DNA from: Pipra filicauda
Taxonomy: Eukaryota > Chordata > Aves > Passeriformes > Pipridae
DNA: 64,000 bases
Direction: 5' to 3'
Assembly: GCF_003945595.2 (NCBI RefSeq)
Contig: NW_024104330.1
Location: forward strand, 736,366-800,365
A model generated the notes under the pieces. That model ran no database searches and was not told the DNA's origin. It saw only the letters and a program-made list of their open reading frames with translations. Both the position numbers and the translations under genes were made by a program. Below are positions 50,366-63,100 of the stretch, one piece after another; the stretch's first letter is position 1, and each line of letters opens with the position of its first letter.

Positions 50366-51765
50366 CCTTAAGGCACCAACAAGGATTCCCAGGTGTCAGC
50401 TTTCTGTGGTGTTTATGCAACTCCCAGAAGAGAGCAAGAAAGATACTAAAATAGAAAATTCTTCAGCAGACATATACAGAAAAAGGAAGCTTAAAAAAGC
50501 AACAAGGCATGATCATTAATTTTCTATGTATATCATGTTTACTCACTGAATTATACAACATGATAGCATTACAAGCAGAAAAAGCTTCTTAAATGTAAGT
50601 ATTAAAAAAAACTTCTCCAATTTCTTCAACCCTACAATGACCCTTAATTGGAACTTGAAATCCTCTAACCACCTTTAATTATATTTCTAATGCCCTTGAG
50701 GGTGTTTTGTTTTATTTATTTATTTTATCCTTTTTTTTTCCCCTCTCTTTACATTCATCTAAGAAGACTATGTGTGGGTTTTTTATCTGAAGCAGAAGTC
50801 ACCACACTGTATAGAAAACAATTTTCTGCTGCCTGGAAGGTGAAAGTTTCCTTTCAAATCACTGCAGGTGAATTCACCAATTAATGCCAGCAGGAGATGG
50901 ACACAGATGTGGTTTTTAACCCACATTTCCATCTGTTAGTTTGAGTTTTAGGTTCTTCAGTGGTTTCTCAGTGGAGGGTGGTGCTGGGTACTCTGCAACT
51001 TCCCAGAGAAGGAATAGCTGAACACTCTGAACTCACACTATGCTGCTGCTGTCACTCAATAACCTCCAGTTTATGCAAGGGCATGTCCCTCCCGAGCTTC
51101 CACCAAGAACAAAAGTCATATTTCCCAATTTGAAGCACTTCAAAATTCTGCAGAGCTAACAGATGCTGACTGAAACAGCATTTGTTTTTAGAAGATAAGC
51201 TGCTCTAGAAGTCCAAGAGATAACTTGGAAACTGCTGTTATTACAGAGATGGTCAAAGGTGTCAGACTCGTAAACAACACAAACATTAGGGCTTCCCACC
51301 ATTGTCCCATCAACTGCCTTGGAGCTTTCCTCACTGATCCTCATTACCAGGGCAGTCCTCTTTCATTCTGCTATCAGCTTGGGAATCAGACTTTTCATCC
51401 TAGTAAAGTGTGGATGGTACTTGACCTACAGCAAGATGCCTTTGTAAAGGCAATCATGTTTGTCAATAGCTTCCACGGTTATATGCAGAGATGTCCAAAC
51501 AGCACTTCTATGCTTCTATGACATGAAAACTTCTATTTCTATGGAGAAAAATGTAAGGAACAGAAATGTAACAAATGTAAGAAAAAAATGTAACAAAACC
51601 ACTTTGAGCATTTGTGACACTGTAGGTCTTTGTCTGTGCTCAGTAACTTGCTTCAGATTAATTAGCAATATTTGAGTGGTCCTGCTAAGCAGGTGGCAAA
51701 CTAGAATGCATTGTTTTGCTTTGGTGCCCATATTTCACAGTGCACTGTTAATGCCTTTTTATTTG

Positions 51766-51779
51766 TTTTTTTTTTTTTT
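51766..51779 (+). repeat. Poly(T) run, 14 bases
   Basis: Fourteen thymines after TTATTTG and before GCTCCC. Simple homopolymer. Confidence 0.97.
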
Positions 51780-53008
51780 GCTCCCTTGTTTTGTTTTATA
51801 AGTGTTCAGAGTACTGCACAGCATTATGGTACACTATCATTTTTCAAGCCATTAAATGTTAACTTCATTTTCTTGTGTGAATTATGCTTTGCTCTTTTAG
51901 TTTTGTAATGAAAAATAAGTACAGGTTATGCAAGCAATAACCCCTGTGTAAGCAGCAGCTATCTTTTTAAACGGTTTATTATGCCACAGTCTGGTACTCC
52001 ATTAAATATAGATTACAGACTGTTGAATAAATGAATATCAACTAAGCAGCCCCATCCTTCTGTACATATCAATGCAAATAATGAATCGTGGCACCTCATG
52101 AAAATGTATAACCCAGAAGAGTGGGTCAAGAAGTAATTACACATTTGTCTTATCTCATGCTTCTTGCTCTCAAACCAGCGAAATATATTTGTGATGGTTA
52201 GGGGACACTGAGAAAGCTCTTGCAACCTGTTTTCCTAGAAGGTGAAAAGGTATTCTTTCTCATAGTTTTATGCATATGTGTTTAGATTTCCAGGTATGTT
52301 TCTTTGAAAAAGATGTTTCCATAGTTAAGGACCTAACTAAAAAATGTGGGTTCATATCCATATCTCAGCTCTTCCCCAGACTGCCTGTGTTACAAATAAG
52401 AGTAACTGAATGGCTGAGTTTTAGAAATGTAGATAATTATCAAAATTAATGGGCCAGTATGTGAATTTAATGTTACACTATACTATTGGGTACAAAATCT
52501 AAGTACTTGTTTACATAGTTATAAACATAGAAAACATACCACTTAGTAATGGACATCAAATCTGGATAGAAAATGTGACTGTGATACTCTTCAGAAACAG
52601 GAAATATTGAAACTGATATTGATTAGAGATAACTGAAACTAAAATTTGGAGACTGGAATTCAAATTAGGTTGCTCAAAGCCAAAGTAGACTAACATGTTG
52701 CATATGGAACAGATTAAGAACTGGAATGAACTAATCATTAGGTTATTAAAATAATACCACTAACGTGAGCTGTATAACAGGAAGTTATCTTTAGCAGCTC
52801 AGGAGGAATTATCTGCTGATCCCAGCTTGAATGAATGGACTACTCTAAGAAGGGACTATATCAGTGAAGGGAAAAAATAAGCCAAACAATTAACTTGCTT
52901 AAATATCTTGTGCCCATATTTTCCAAGGCAAGATTTTGGCTGACAACCATCACAGTTCCCCTGATTTCAGTGTTGACACACTTATTCACCCTGCTTGTGA
53001 ATACATAT

Positions 53009-53322
53009 TTAGAATCATAGAATCTCCTGAGTTGGCAGGGACCCACAAGGATCATCAAGTCCAACTCCTGGCCCCACACAGAACCATCCCCAAGAGTCTC
53101 ACCATGTGCCAGAGAGCATTGTCCAAAAGCTTCTTGAACTCTGTCAGGCTTCCCTGGGAAGCCTGTTCCAGTGCCAGACCACCCTCTGGTTGAAGAATTT
53201 TTTCCAAATATCCAGCTCAAACCTCCCCTGACAGAGCTTCATGCCATTCAGTCAGGTCCTATAGGTGATTATCACAGAGAAGAGATCAGTGCCTGCCCCT
53301 TCACTTCCCCTCACAAGGAAGC
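53009..53322 (-). mobile_element. CR1 LINE 3'-end fragment
   Basis: The plus strand shows TAGAATCATAGAATC, then GAGTTGGCAGGGACCCACAA, then the 'ggatcatcaagtccaactcctgg' block, CTTCTTGAACTCTGTCAGGC and CCAAATATCCAGCTCAAACC. This is the reverse complement of an avian CR1 3' end, so the element points to the minus strand. About 310 bases survive, covering the 3' untranslated region and the last coding part. A minus-strand open frame of 119 codons across it (53220-52861) runs out of the element into unique sequence, so it is not a gene. The right end is near 53322, where CCCCTCACAAGGAAG gives way to AT-rich unique DNA. The 5' truncation point is approximate. Confidence 0.95.
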
Positions 53323-55313
53323 GGATAATAATAATTAGATCTGCTTGTTAAATGAATTTCATATTAATGATAAAAATCTATTAATAGTCATATTCTTCCA
53401 GGAATTTCTAATGTTTCTGCCAGAAACCTGCAGGAAAATAAGTTCAGCTTTCTGTTTTGGGAACTGAAAAGATGCTTGATTTTTTTTGGCTTACAAGTAC
53501 TTTTTTAATATTTTGTTAAAGGAAAAGTTACCAAAAATTTTTTTTGTTCGAAAAGATACCAAATTATCTTTCTGTTTAAAAAGACACTATTCATGCAAAT
53601 AAGCCAGATAATTACCGCATATATGTTTCCTACCCTCCTCCTCCCAACCTGCTAAAGCAATAAATGCCAGGAGCCATAAAAGCCATTAAAAGGTAACAGC
53701 TGTGTAGCACAGGTCATATTATGACCCAGTTAAATCAGCACTGAGTACTTTTTAGAAGCAAACTTCCTCTGGAGTACCATCATTTGGATAGGAAGAAGGG
53801 GAGACCAATGCTTATTGGTAAATGAGATTGATATTTTTGTTTCCTTGCAGCACCTGGACCTGTCTTGGTGACTACTGAGAAAAAAACTCCAATTATTTTT
53901 TTCTGCCTTGTCAAATCAGAGGTCCCACAAATTACTCAAAATTAAACACAAAAGCAAAGAATAAAAGAACAAAGTGGGAGAAAATAGAGCATAAGAGCAA
54001 TTCTACTGTCCGCCTATCAACTATTCTCTGTTACACATGGAAGATATTATTAGATACAGTATTTTATGAAGTCACAAATATGGACTGGTAAAACCCCATG
54101 AGTTTTATGACAATGTATGGCTCCAAAACTGAACCAGTGCTCTTATTCATTAAAAGAACACAAAGGAAGCTGATTTCAAATGTCCTCAAGATGAGCTCCA
54201 AGGTATACTTTCTAACCAGTGTGCGTTCTTTTGTGAGACTGTGCCTTTCTTCTAGGGTCTCAAAATTCACATAAAATTTGGGGAAAATGCCAGAGACTCT
54301 TTTAGAAAGGCATAGAAATTGAAGCACAGAGAAGGAAAAAACAAGGTTACACACCACTCCAAGTCCATCATTTGTTTTTTTCACTCTACATCGTTCCCAT
54401 GTGGGAGCACAGATTAGTGTTCAAAACACTGAGCACTGTTCCTGGCCATGCACAACCAAGGAGCAGAAATCAACATCCACACACCCCATATCCAGTCCTA
54501 TTTATATTATTTCCATTTTTTACTGACTTTATGTATCTCCAAATAAACACCATACGCCAGCAAATATTATTATTCCCAATTTATAGGTATAAAAATGGGA
54601 TGAGTTGAAAGTAAATTGTTTAGGTAGGATAATAGAGTGAGTCTGTAGAATGGAATGAAAAAACAGCAATCTACTGTTCACTCTTTCTTCACCTTTGCAG
54701 TAAGCACATGGCATGTATATTGTACGTACATTGAGAAACCTATACATAATTACATTTGCACATGTGAAAATACATACATACTTATTTCTTAAGAATTGAA
54801 GAACTACTTCCTGTTCTTCAGAAATCCTACCTAAAGCTTGTAATTTTTCAATGATTTAAGGTTCTGTTTATATCAGGTACTTGCAGCTACACTTTCCTGG
54901 ACAGTCAGTGGTGTGATGTGTGTAACTGCAGACAGGACCTGTTCCCTGGTGATATAAAGAGACAGTACTGAAACTCGAAGTGAGTGGGGGAATGGCAGGA
55001 GAAAGGTGGTGATTTTTTTTATCATAACTGATGCTACACTATTTCTATACAGCTTCTCAGGCCACTGTTGTAACACAGAACCTAGCACAAGGTTCTGATC
55101 AAGATAAGGTCTTCTTCCATAGAGGTATATGGCCAATGAGATTGCATTTATATATTATAATTCTTTATGTTCTATATCTAGATATGATAAAGTAAAACAT
55201 AAACATGAGATTAAAAACAAAACCACAGAGCCTATCTAACACACTAGTCTGCTGTTTTATTAGCTGAAAGGCAAGGGTGATTCTAAGAACATTTAAAAAT
55301 CAAGAGTGCAATA

Positions 55314-55333
55314 ATTATAATATATATTATAAT
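55314..55333. repeat. 20-base AT palindrome
   Basis: The 20 bases from 55314, built from ATTATAATAT and ATATTATAAT, are self-complementary and consist only of A and T. It is a potential cruciform or simple AT fragility site. Confidence 0.92.
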
Positions 55334-55499
55334 ATATAAAATGCAGTAAGCAGCAAATCTTCTAACAGTAAAGAAGAAATGTGAAAAGTAATAGCTTAAT
55401 CAATAACACCTCAGTCCTGGAATATGGTCAGTGTGTCTTACGTGAAATATCAATAATTATTTATAGAATGAGAAGATGTCTTTAGCGTTCAAAAGATAT

Positions 55500-56060
55500 G
55501 CAGAAGATTCACATAAAGAATTATATACTTAGTTTTATAGAGAGAGTAGCTCTCAGAGAGCGTAGCTTAGCTGCAGCTGGATCCAATCTTAGCCTTAGAC
55601 TTGGTCAACTGTTTAAGTACAGCTTTGTCCCACAGGATGAAAGATGGAAAACTGGGTATATTTATTTCAAATTAATTATTTATTATGACAAATGATCAGA
55701 CAAAAGATCTTAATCAGAATTATTTACTACACAATATAAAAGCTAAAACTACTAGTAATACGTAGTATAGTATAGTGCACTATATCCAATCATTTATATC
55801 AAAGCAATTCTATCAAAGTAATTATATTAAAGCTAGCAAAAAGAAACAATCATTAATTAGAGGTCAATCAATGTAACTTACCATACCAACACTTTTGGGC
55901 AGATCTCTGTCTCTCAGCCTTGAAGTGTATCCTCGAAGGGGCATCCCAACTTCAAGGTAGAAACTCCACACTCTCCAAGAAGAGGTATATTAGAAGAATC
56001 TGATTGCATTAAAGTGAACTGAGCTTTTATGGTATAAAGTGATCTGACTGTCAGTCACAT
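55500..56060 (-). mobile_element. Possible interspersed repeat, LTR-like on the minus strand (family not recognised)
   Basis: Read on the minus strand, this stretch resembles the 3' part of an avian retroviral LTR. There are CpG-containing, moderately GC-rich blocks near 55900-55990 (around CCTCGAAGGGGCATCCC), an AT-rich middle with several AATAAA-type signals near 55661-55684, and a more GC-balanced end near 55555-55640 (around GCAGCTGGATCCAATC). The surrounding unique DNA does not have this alternation. No open frame longer than about 65 codons exists, and I cannot place firm termini or target duplications. It could equally be unique sequence. A RepeatMasker run with a passerine library would decide. 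Treat the extent and the class as tentative. Confidence 0.3.
55771..55784. repeat. 14-base palindrome
   Basis: TATAGTGCACTATA is perfectly self-complementary. It lies in the middle of the tentative LTR-like block at 55.5-56.06 kb. Confidence 0.9.
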
Positions 56061-57632
56061 GTCTCCAGGTCAGCTTAGCAGCTTCTCTACCAAATCTTTG
56101 CCTCACAACCTAGGATGCCTACTAACTAGGATGTTGATTTGGGATTGATGAGCCAGACTTGTTTTAGCATAATTCAATACCAAAAGCAGCACCTTCTCAG
56201 CCCAGTGATTTGCAAACAGGGCATTGTCTTATTGAGTTACTTGACCACATGCCACAGTGAGGAGCCCCACTACAGCAGGCATATACTATGCAACCTATAT
56301 GCTCCAAATCATCCCCTTGATAAAAGGTATAAATGGTGGTAGTCACTACAGTCTAGTCAGTCTGTCCCCATTGCCTTTCAAAATCAGTGAGAGGGAAGTG
56401 TCTAAATAACACTGTAGATCTGAGCCAAAGCTATTTTGAGTTGGGCCAGATATTTCCTAATGTCCCTCTGAAGACAAACCACATCAGTACTTACAAATTA
56501 GGCTGATCATAACACATGCAACATAACAAGTATTTCACGTCTAATTTTCAGATCCATATTTCAGAATGTATTTCAGACGTTCCGTACTTACATGGCTGTA
56601 GTGCCCAAAGGCACAAATCATCCTTTAAGCTCTGTTGTGCTATGAGTTATTCAAACACTCAGAGGGCCTCTTCCCACACAGCTTATGAGCCTACAGTACA
56701 AACACTGTGCACAGGCTGGAAAATATGGTTACAATCACATACATAAAGATTGATATATTGATACTTCATGTTTTATATAAATGATGGAAAAATAAATGTA
56801 ACTGCCAATAAACTGAATCTGCTATTCATCAAGTTCTCTCATTTGTTTCCTGATTTTATAACAGAGGGGACACTGGAGGAGAGATTGGCAATAAAAACAA
56901 CCATCATAGTCACTTTCTGCATCAGCTGAGGAAGCTCTCTGATATATATACCAGACAGTATATCACATGTCAATAAAATAAGGGCATGTAATGCAAAATA
57001 TAAGAAATACCCTGTTTAACTAAGACTGCTAAACAGGTCCTAATTTTTAACTGTCTTCTACAGCATTGGAGCATTCTTAAGAAATCAGTTCTATACAATA
57101 TTCTGTTAATAATGCATACCCTCCTCCATTTGCAATCTCATTCATATGCCTGAACGTTCACAAAGCATTTAATAAAAATACTCTCATGTTGCAAAAGCTG
57201 AGAAGACACTTTTCTTTTAACAAAGACCTGTAATGCCAGAACTGTAATGAAGTTACATGACGTGACTTGATATCCCAGCACTGAGCAAGCTGTGGTAGCT
57301 AACATGCATATCATATACTTGATCTAGAAATAATTTCACTGACCTTAATTTGCCCTTACTGAAATCTGAAAGAAGTTTTCTTAAATTTTGTTTGCCACAT
57401 GTAACAACATTTCCAAGAATGGTTATTTGTAAGGACTTAAAGAACACCTTTGTCTGTCTCAAATGCTGTCAAAGCCACAGAAGAAACTTTCTGTGAGATA
57501 AGTCCCCACAGTGCCAACTTGAGATAAGCATAGAAGGAAGAAATTTGAGACAGAAAGGTGCTAATTCCAGGCCTGACAAGGTAAGATTTGGTTAACACAC
57601 TCTGGTTAACACATCTGGACAAAAATTCTCAC

Positions 57633-58010
57633 TGTGGTAAACTGTGGGAAAGGAAGGAATTGCTCATACGCCACTCATACTCCCAAGTTATGGGAATGGC
57701 ATCTGAGACCACCTTGTGGATACCCAGAATTCAGACTGTCTAAAGGTGGTACCTTAGGAAGAATGTCTCTAGGACTCTCTCCACCAAGAAGCCCAGGGTG
57801 AAGAAGAATGCCACTGAATTCACAGGTGGTGACTTTCTTCTGCTTGATCTGTCTCCCTTCCCCACCCCTCCTCTCTTTCCTCTTTTCTATCTCTTTCTCT
57901 CTCTACCTCACATTTACGGTTAAATAAAATCTGTATTGTTGACTTAGGCATATGGGCTCATTTGCACCCTAATTTGGGCAGAGGCATCTCTCACTAATCA
58001 GATTTTAACA
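57633..58010 (+). mobile_element. Solo LTR of an endogenous retrovirus (ERVL-like)
   Basis: This block of about 378 bases has LTR architecture. It starts TGTGGTAAAC and ends AGATTTTAACA, giving TG...CA termini. A pyrimidine-rich stretch (57838-57910) leads into a polyadenylation signal AATAAA at 57923-57928. A short R/U5-like tail follows, including GCACCCTAATTTGGGCAGAG. I recall very similar 3' ends in ERVL-type LTRs of songbirds, which is why I place it there; no search was possible. No retroviral internal sequence flanks it on either side, so it is most simply a solo LTR left by recombination. The flanking five bases (CTCAC on the left, CTCTT on the right) are not a perfect target duplication. 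Either the copy is old or my left boundary is off by a few bases; TGTGGGAAAG at 57643 is an alternative start. Confidence 0.72.
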
Positions 58011-58434
58011 CTCTTGCAGGGCTGGCTACCCACAACAACTTGATGGATCTCCTCAGCTACCGTCCAGGCTCTGAAATTCAGGCACTCCTTTTTGGAACAA
58101 ACAGGCTGCATCCTCTGTTAAAGAAGGCAGAGGGAAAAGCAATGCCATCACCAGACAGAGAGCAGCAGCAGAGCAAGGCAGGAATGCTACTGCTTCAGCT
58201 CTGACAATAAGACAATTTCTATTGACACTCATAGTTTCCTTTTCACTGCAAGTCCAAAAGCAGGCAGGACTCTTACTGTGTCTCTACTCAGACACATGTG
58301 GATACCAAATTGCTTTCCTGTAGCTGTCAACAGGAGTTCCAGGGTTCCTTTAAATAATATATGACAGTTTGGGTGACTATGAGCCTAAAAGATGAAACCC
58401 TCATTAATGCAGAAATTCTACTGCTCAGTTGTTT

Positions 58435-58454
58435 AAAAAAAAAAAAAAAAAAAA
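58435..58454 (+). repeat. Poly(A) run, 20 bases
   Basis: Twenty adenines followed by an A-rich stretch (GGAAAACAGAAACAAAC). It is a simple homopolymer with no associated element recognised. Confidence 0.97.
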
Positions 58455-59089
58455 GGAAAACAGAAACAAACTCTCAAAAGAAACTTCCAAAAAGATAGGC
58501 CAAACCTGCTGATAATTTGGCATGGTGAGATGGGAGAAGAATAGTCTAATTATGAATTGGGTGGTATTTGAATCAGTGAACCCAGAAAATATTTTGTTTT
58601 GCATGAAGGGGAAAGCTGGGAACTTTGAAGAAATTTGATCTTTGTTCTGAGTATTACATGATTAATTAGGGATAAGACATATTTCAAAATGCTTCTTCAT
58701 TTATTTGTAATTCCCATGAGTTTATTATTTTAATTTGGTTCTATGAGTATAGTTTAGCCTGGTAAAAAAGAACTAAATCCCTTTATATACATGAGTTTCT
58801 TTCTGCTGGAGTCTCTATTTGTGCAGTTTACTCTGGAGGTTTTTTGACAGGGGAGAAGGAGTAAAGATGAAATATATTTTTCTGATTTATCTGTGTTCCA
58901 TAAATGACATATTGACAGCCTTGTCTAAAATGTACAAATAGGGTGATTTTTTTTAATCTATAATATGTATTTCTCTGTTGAATTTTCTTATTATACACTG
59001 GAGTGTTTTTCTATAATCTTTCCAGCTTTCTAAGATTCCATTTAGATAGTACAACATAAGCAAAATTTTGCTGCTATTCTAGGATTTGA

Positions 59090-59460
59090 AGTCAGTAAGA
59101 ATTTTTATATCTAAGGTGTCATGTAAATAATATGTTTGTTTACAATTCATAACTTCTGAATATTCCTGTAACTAATACTTTTAAATGTTAGATAATTTTA
59201 AAATATTCTAACGAGTGTTTACAAAGAACTGTGTTTCATTGTGTGTCTAGCCATGTTATTTTCCTATACTGCATGACAGCTCAGTCTTTTAATATTCCAT
59301 GCAGAAATAATCAATTTAAAAGAAAAATAATTACACGTGAACTGTTTACATAATTTTAAACTAATTAAACCACAACTATTATTAAATGATTCCTGCATTA
59401 TGTAATTCTATTGTTCAGGTAATATTTTGTTATCATAAAATACGTTTCTCAATATATACA
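59090..59460. promoter_or_regulatory. AT-rich block dense in TAAT/ATTA cores, candidate non-coding conserved element
   Basis: The block holds many homeodomain-type cores (AATTAAAC, AATAATTACACG, TTAAACTAATTAAACC, TATTAAATGATTCC) and forkhead-like TGTTTAC words at 59135-59145 and near 59216 and 59343. It has no low-complexity runs. Such composition is frequent in vertebrate developmental enhancers but is also expected in AT-rich DNA. Low confidence without an alignment. Confidence 0.2.
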
Positions 59461-60057
59461 ATTTAAATCTTTGAGAAGATACTGTGAGGATGAATATCAC
59501 TAATTTGTAATTAAAAGGGAAAGTTAAGAAATTTAGGCCAACATTTAATGGTGAGTGAGTACTTATTGCAAGACAACATTCCTAGATTTCTAGAGACCCT
59601 TGGACTGAGCTTTAAAGATCTTGATAATAGAAAAAAGGAACCGTGAGGACTGTAGTTTGACCTGCACATGTATGACCTCCTATGCTAACATTAGGAGATT
59701 ACGGGCTAACTATAGAGATTTTCTAGACCCTTCATTAGAAAGTTTTAAATTAGGACATTATAACTGAACAACATACCACTGTAGGATATCTTATGCTGGA
59801 TATCTTATGGATGACTCCCTAAAATTGAACAAAAATAACTTTTTTCATTTGAAAAGCCTAGTTTTGGAAAGACAATCTCTAAGGCTGCTAAAAATTTATC
59901 AGAAAAGACTTTCACAGCCATAGCAAACTGAAAAAATTGTTAAAGCTGGAATCTTGGATTGATAAAAAAAGCTCCATCTAGTCAAGCAAGCAGTTGTGAT
60001 TGTGATTAGGAAAGTATTTTATTGGAGGTACCTAAAACTGCCATGATTGCCAACATA

Positions 60058-60106
60058 TTTTTTTGTTTGTTTGTTTTCTCCTTATTTTTCCCTTTTTTTT
60101 TTTTAG
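60058..60106 (+). repeat. T-rich / T/G low-complexity tract
   Basis: TTTTTTTGTTTGTTTGTTTT, then CTCC, TTATTTTTCCC and an eleven-thymine run. Simple low complexity. Confidence 0.9.
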
Positions 60107-63100
60107 CTTTTTTCTTCTTTTCTTAGGACATTCAGCCATTTTCGTTAAGAAATCTCTCATATGTCCTAATTTCCAGCAGAAAATACACAAGAACATGTGA
60201 AACTGAGAGCTATTTAATCAGTTCTTAATTTCCCTGATTTATCTCTCTTCCAGGATAGTTTTCAGTGTCCCCCAAAATCTTTCATGTAACTAAGAGCCAA
60301 TGCCTAGGTCTCCAGCAGCGAGCTAAAGGGAAATGTGCTTCAAAGTTTTCTTTGTCCCATCAAACACCACCTGCAGTTTGCTGCAGATTTCCCTCTCCTG
60401 GCTGGTCCTTCCTGAAACATGCTGAGGTAGAGACATAGTGCTAGACTTCAGGCTCTGACCACCACTTCCCAAAGTAACACCTTTACACTTCTATTTTTGT
60501 TGTCTCCTACATTTAGTGTCTCGCAACACTATCTTGTGAAGGAAGGCCTTCCCTTCTCAGAGACCTTGCTAAAGCCCTTTTAGGAATCAGTCAAAAAGTC
60601 CTGGCCAGCTCATATCCTGACCATGCAACTGATCTGAAGGTTTCACCTGCTCATCCAACATTGTTTCTGTGCCCCTCCTTGCCACCCATCATTTTGGCTT
60701 CTTTTCTGTTTCTCTAGTTGCATCTTATGCGCATCTCTGGATTTAACACTCATGTTTTAATTAAGAAGAAGGGCTCTGCTATCATCATTCTGGGTAAAAT
60801 AATTCCCATGACCGTTTCTTTGGGACCACATGGCCACCCACTGCTCCCTATGTCCTTTGCAGGCTCCAAAGCCCTGAATTTCTTCCTTTGTTTTCTCTCA
60901 AATGAGAGACTTGCAGGCCCACAAGTACCTGGCAAGAAACAGCGCTCACTCCCTGGACGATCATCACAGAAGAAGTGGAGGAATTGCTCCCAGGTGACTT
61001 GAATGACCACAGTGGACTCTTAGTGCATTAAGCCACACAATTCTTAGGTAAATAACACATCTGCTCCCCTCATTCTCATGCTGCTCACTAAACACCAGGA
61101 TAAAGTCAATGAGTACTCTGACATGAGGAGCAGATGGGGCTTCCTGCACCTAACCTCTGTCATGGCTATATCCATATCCAGATATCACTTACATATAAGA
61201 GCACAAAAACATTTTATTGCACTGAGAGCAATGGGAAGCTCATAGCTTTCTGTCTTCATCTTTTTTTTTCTTTTGTTTTATCTACTACTACTCACAGAAA
61301 AAAAAACTTGTATACATGCCATGCCTATCCAGCTATCTCACCAATAAACCACAAACTCACCACTTGGTTCCAGTTTGGGAAGAAAACTAACCCAAATTAC
61401 AACTCCACTCACACTCACCCTAGTCTGTCCCCTTGTCCACTTCCAGCAACTGAGAGAGGACATGGATCTGCCAAGGATTTCTGGAGATCAACATTTAGCT
61501 GCACACAAGAGGAAGATCTACAAGATAGAAATTGCCACAGCCCTGACATCACCTTTATCTGCACCAGAGCCTTGAAAAAGCACAGGCCTTTCACAGGCAG
61601 CCGAGATGTTGGGGGTACAGAGTAACAAACTCTCCTAATAGGAATGGGAAATTTTACTTTGAAGCCACAATTTTACCATCCTTGCTACCCTCTCCCACCA
61701 GGGACAATAGCAAACAACCTCGTTGCTTTGGATTTTCACTTGGTCTTTGGCAAAAGTTAAAGAAGCAATGGAAAATTTAGCACTGTCTGTGTGAATCCAA
61801 ATGGAAAGTGCATCCATACTTTACAGAGCTGGCAGTTTAAGCTCATTTTAATTCTTAAAGCTCTTGCTATCTTCTTACATAAGTGTCATTTCTTGTGTAA
61901 AGGCAGAGACCAATATTAAGATCCTCAGCTGAAATAATCCTTATAGCTCTGCAGCTTAAGATAAAACTGACATCTTCTATCAGGTATTATTCTTCAGGAC
62001 ATAAACTTGGGGTCAAGAAGGCATTCCTTCCCACATGATAACATTGCAAATTCGGTTCCCATTGGGTTTTTTTCTATTCCCTGATCAATCCTAGCATTAT
62101 AGTGCTAGATGTGGCACAACAGCTTTGTACAAAAGAATTTCTGGGCTTAATTCTTGAAAGCAAATAAAAACCTTTTCTTGACCTCCTCCCCTACATTAGG
62201 AAACACTCACCCTCCACCCTGGACATCATTCTTTAGAAACAGATGAATGAGGGCAAAATCCTTCCATTGGCCAATCTACTGTAGCAGCTTTCTGCACAGA
62301 CCATCAAGTCATCTGACACAGTTTCACAGGGCATGGAGAGGTAAGGGACAAACAGCAGCTACACTGCATTTAACTTTGTATTCAAGAAATGCAACTATGT
62401 GCAAAAAGCCATAAAAAGATACATTAATTGCTGCTTCTTTTAATGTTTGGTTTACCCAGAGTGAAGAAACTCTGGGGTTTTTTTATTGGTTGAAAATATA
62501 CTCCCTCATTCTCTATAAATATATTAGATGTAGACAGGCATTTTTTGTCTTTGAACAGAATTAACCAGTGCTAATTGTAGGGAAGTGTTTTAGACCAAAA
62601 CTAAATAATTCTGGTGTCTTCAGTGAAACATTTCATTATCCATGTGGACAAATGTGGTTTAAACTCTCTTTCACCTTTAACTACCTTTTATTTTAAAAAA
62701 ATTGAAATCAAATTAGAGTGAAGAAACCTCCCCACCGAGACAAAATTGTAACAAATCCTTTGGAGACTGTTGAAGCAAAAAACCAGTGGGTCACACAACT
62801 CTTGTCAAACCTGACCTGGGAATGGAAGGACAGATTCCTTGCAGGCATCTATCAGCATGGTTCAGCAGAGCTGTTATTTACATCAATTAAAAATGGATCT
62901 GAAATTTCTTGAAGGGATAATAATCTCTGCAAATACAATTTTGTATTTCTCATTTTCATGAAAGAACCTAATTATTACACTCTGCCAGATGTAGCAAGGC
63001 AGACAGATGTGACCCCAAATTCTAGATGCATGAAAGCTGCATTCAATTTTTAGGTATGATTTATGCTCCTCTTATCAGTAGCTTTGTCAAGGTGGCTATT

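Larger units (their letters stand above)
46409..53008. other. No gene: unique sequence
   Basis: A 13-base direct repeat TTCTGTGCAGCCT (46879 and 46893) lies beside a 7-base hairpin (46863-46881). Four AAATGTAA words lie within 45 bases at 51549-51593. There is a G8 run at 48441. Frames up to 109 codons lack motifs. Confidence 0.6.
53323..57632. other. No gene: unique sequence plus the tentative LTR-like block
   Basis: AT-rich DNA. A 106-codon minus-strand frame at 54064-54384 is not recognised. TGGTTAACACA is duplicated with a 14-base period at 57589 and 57603, immediately left of the solo LTR. Confidence 0.55.

Noticed and set aside
52861..53220. 119-codon minus-strand frame
   Set aside because: Its first half is the CR1 3' end read in an arbitrary frame and its second half is unrelated unique sequence.
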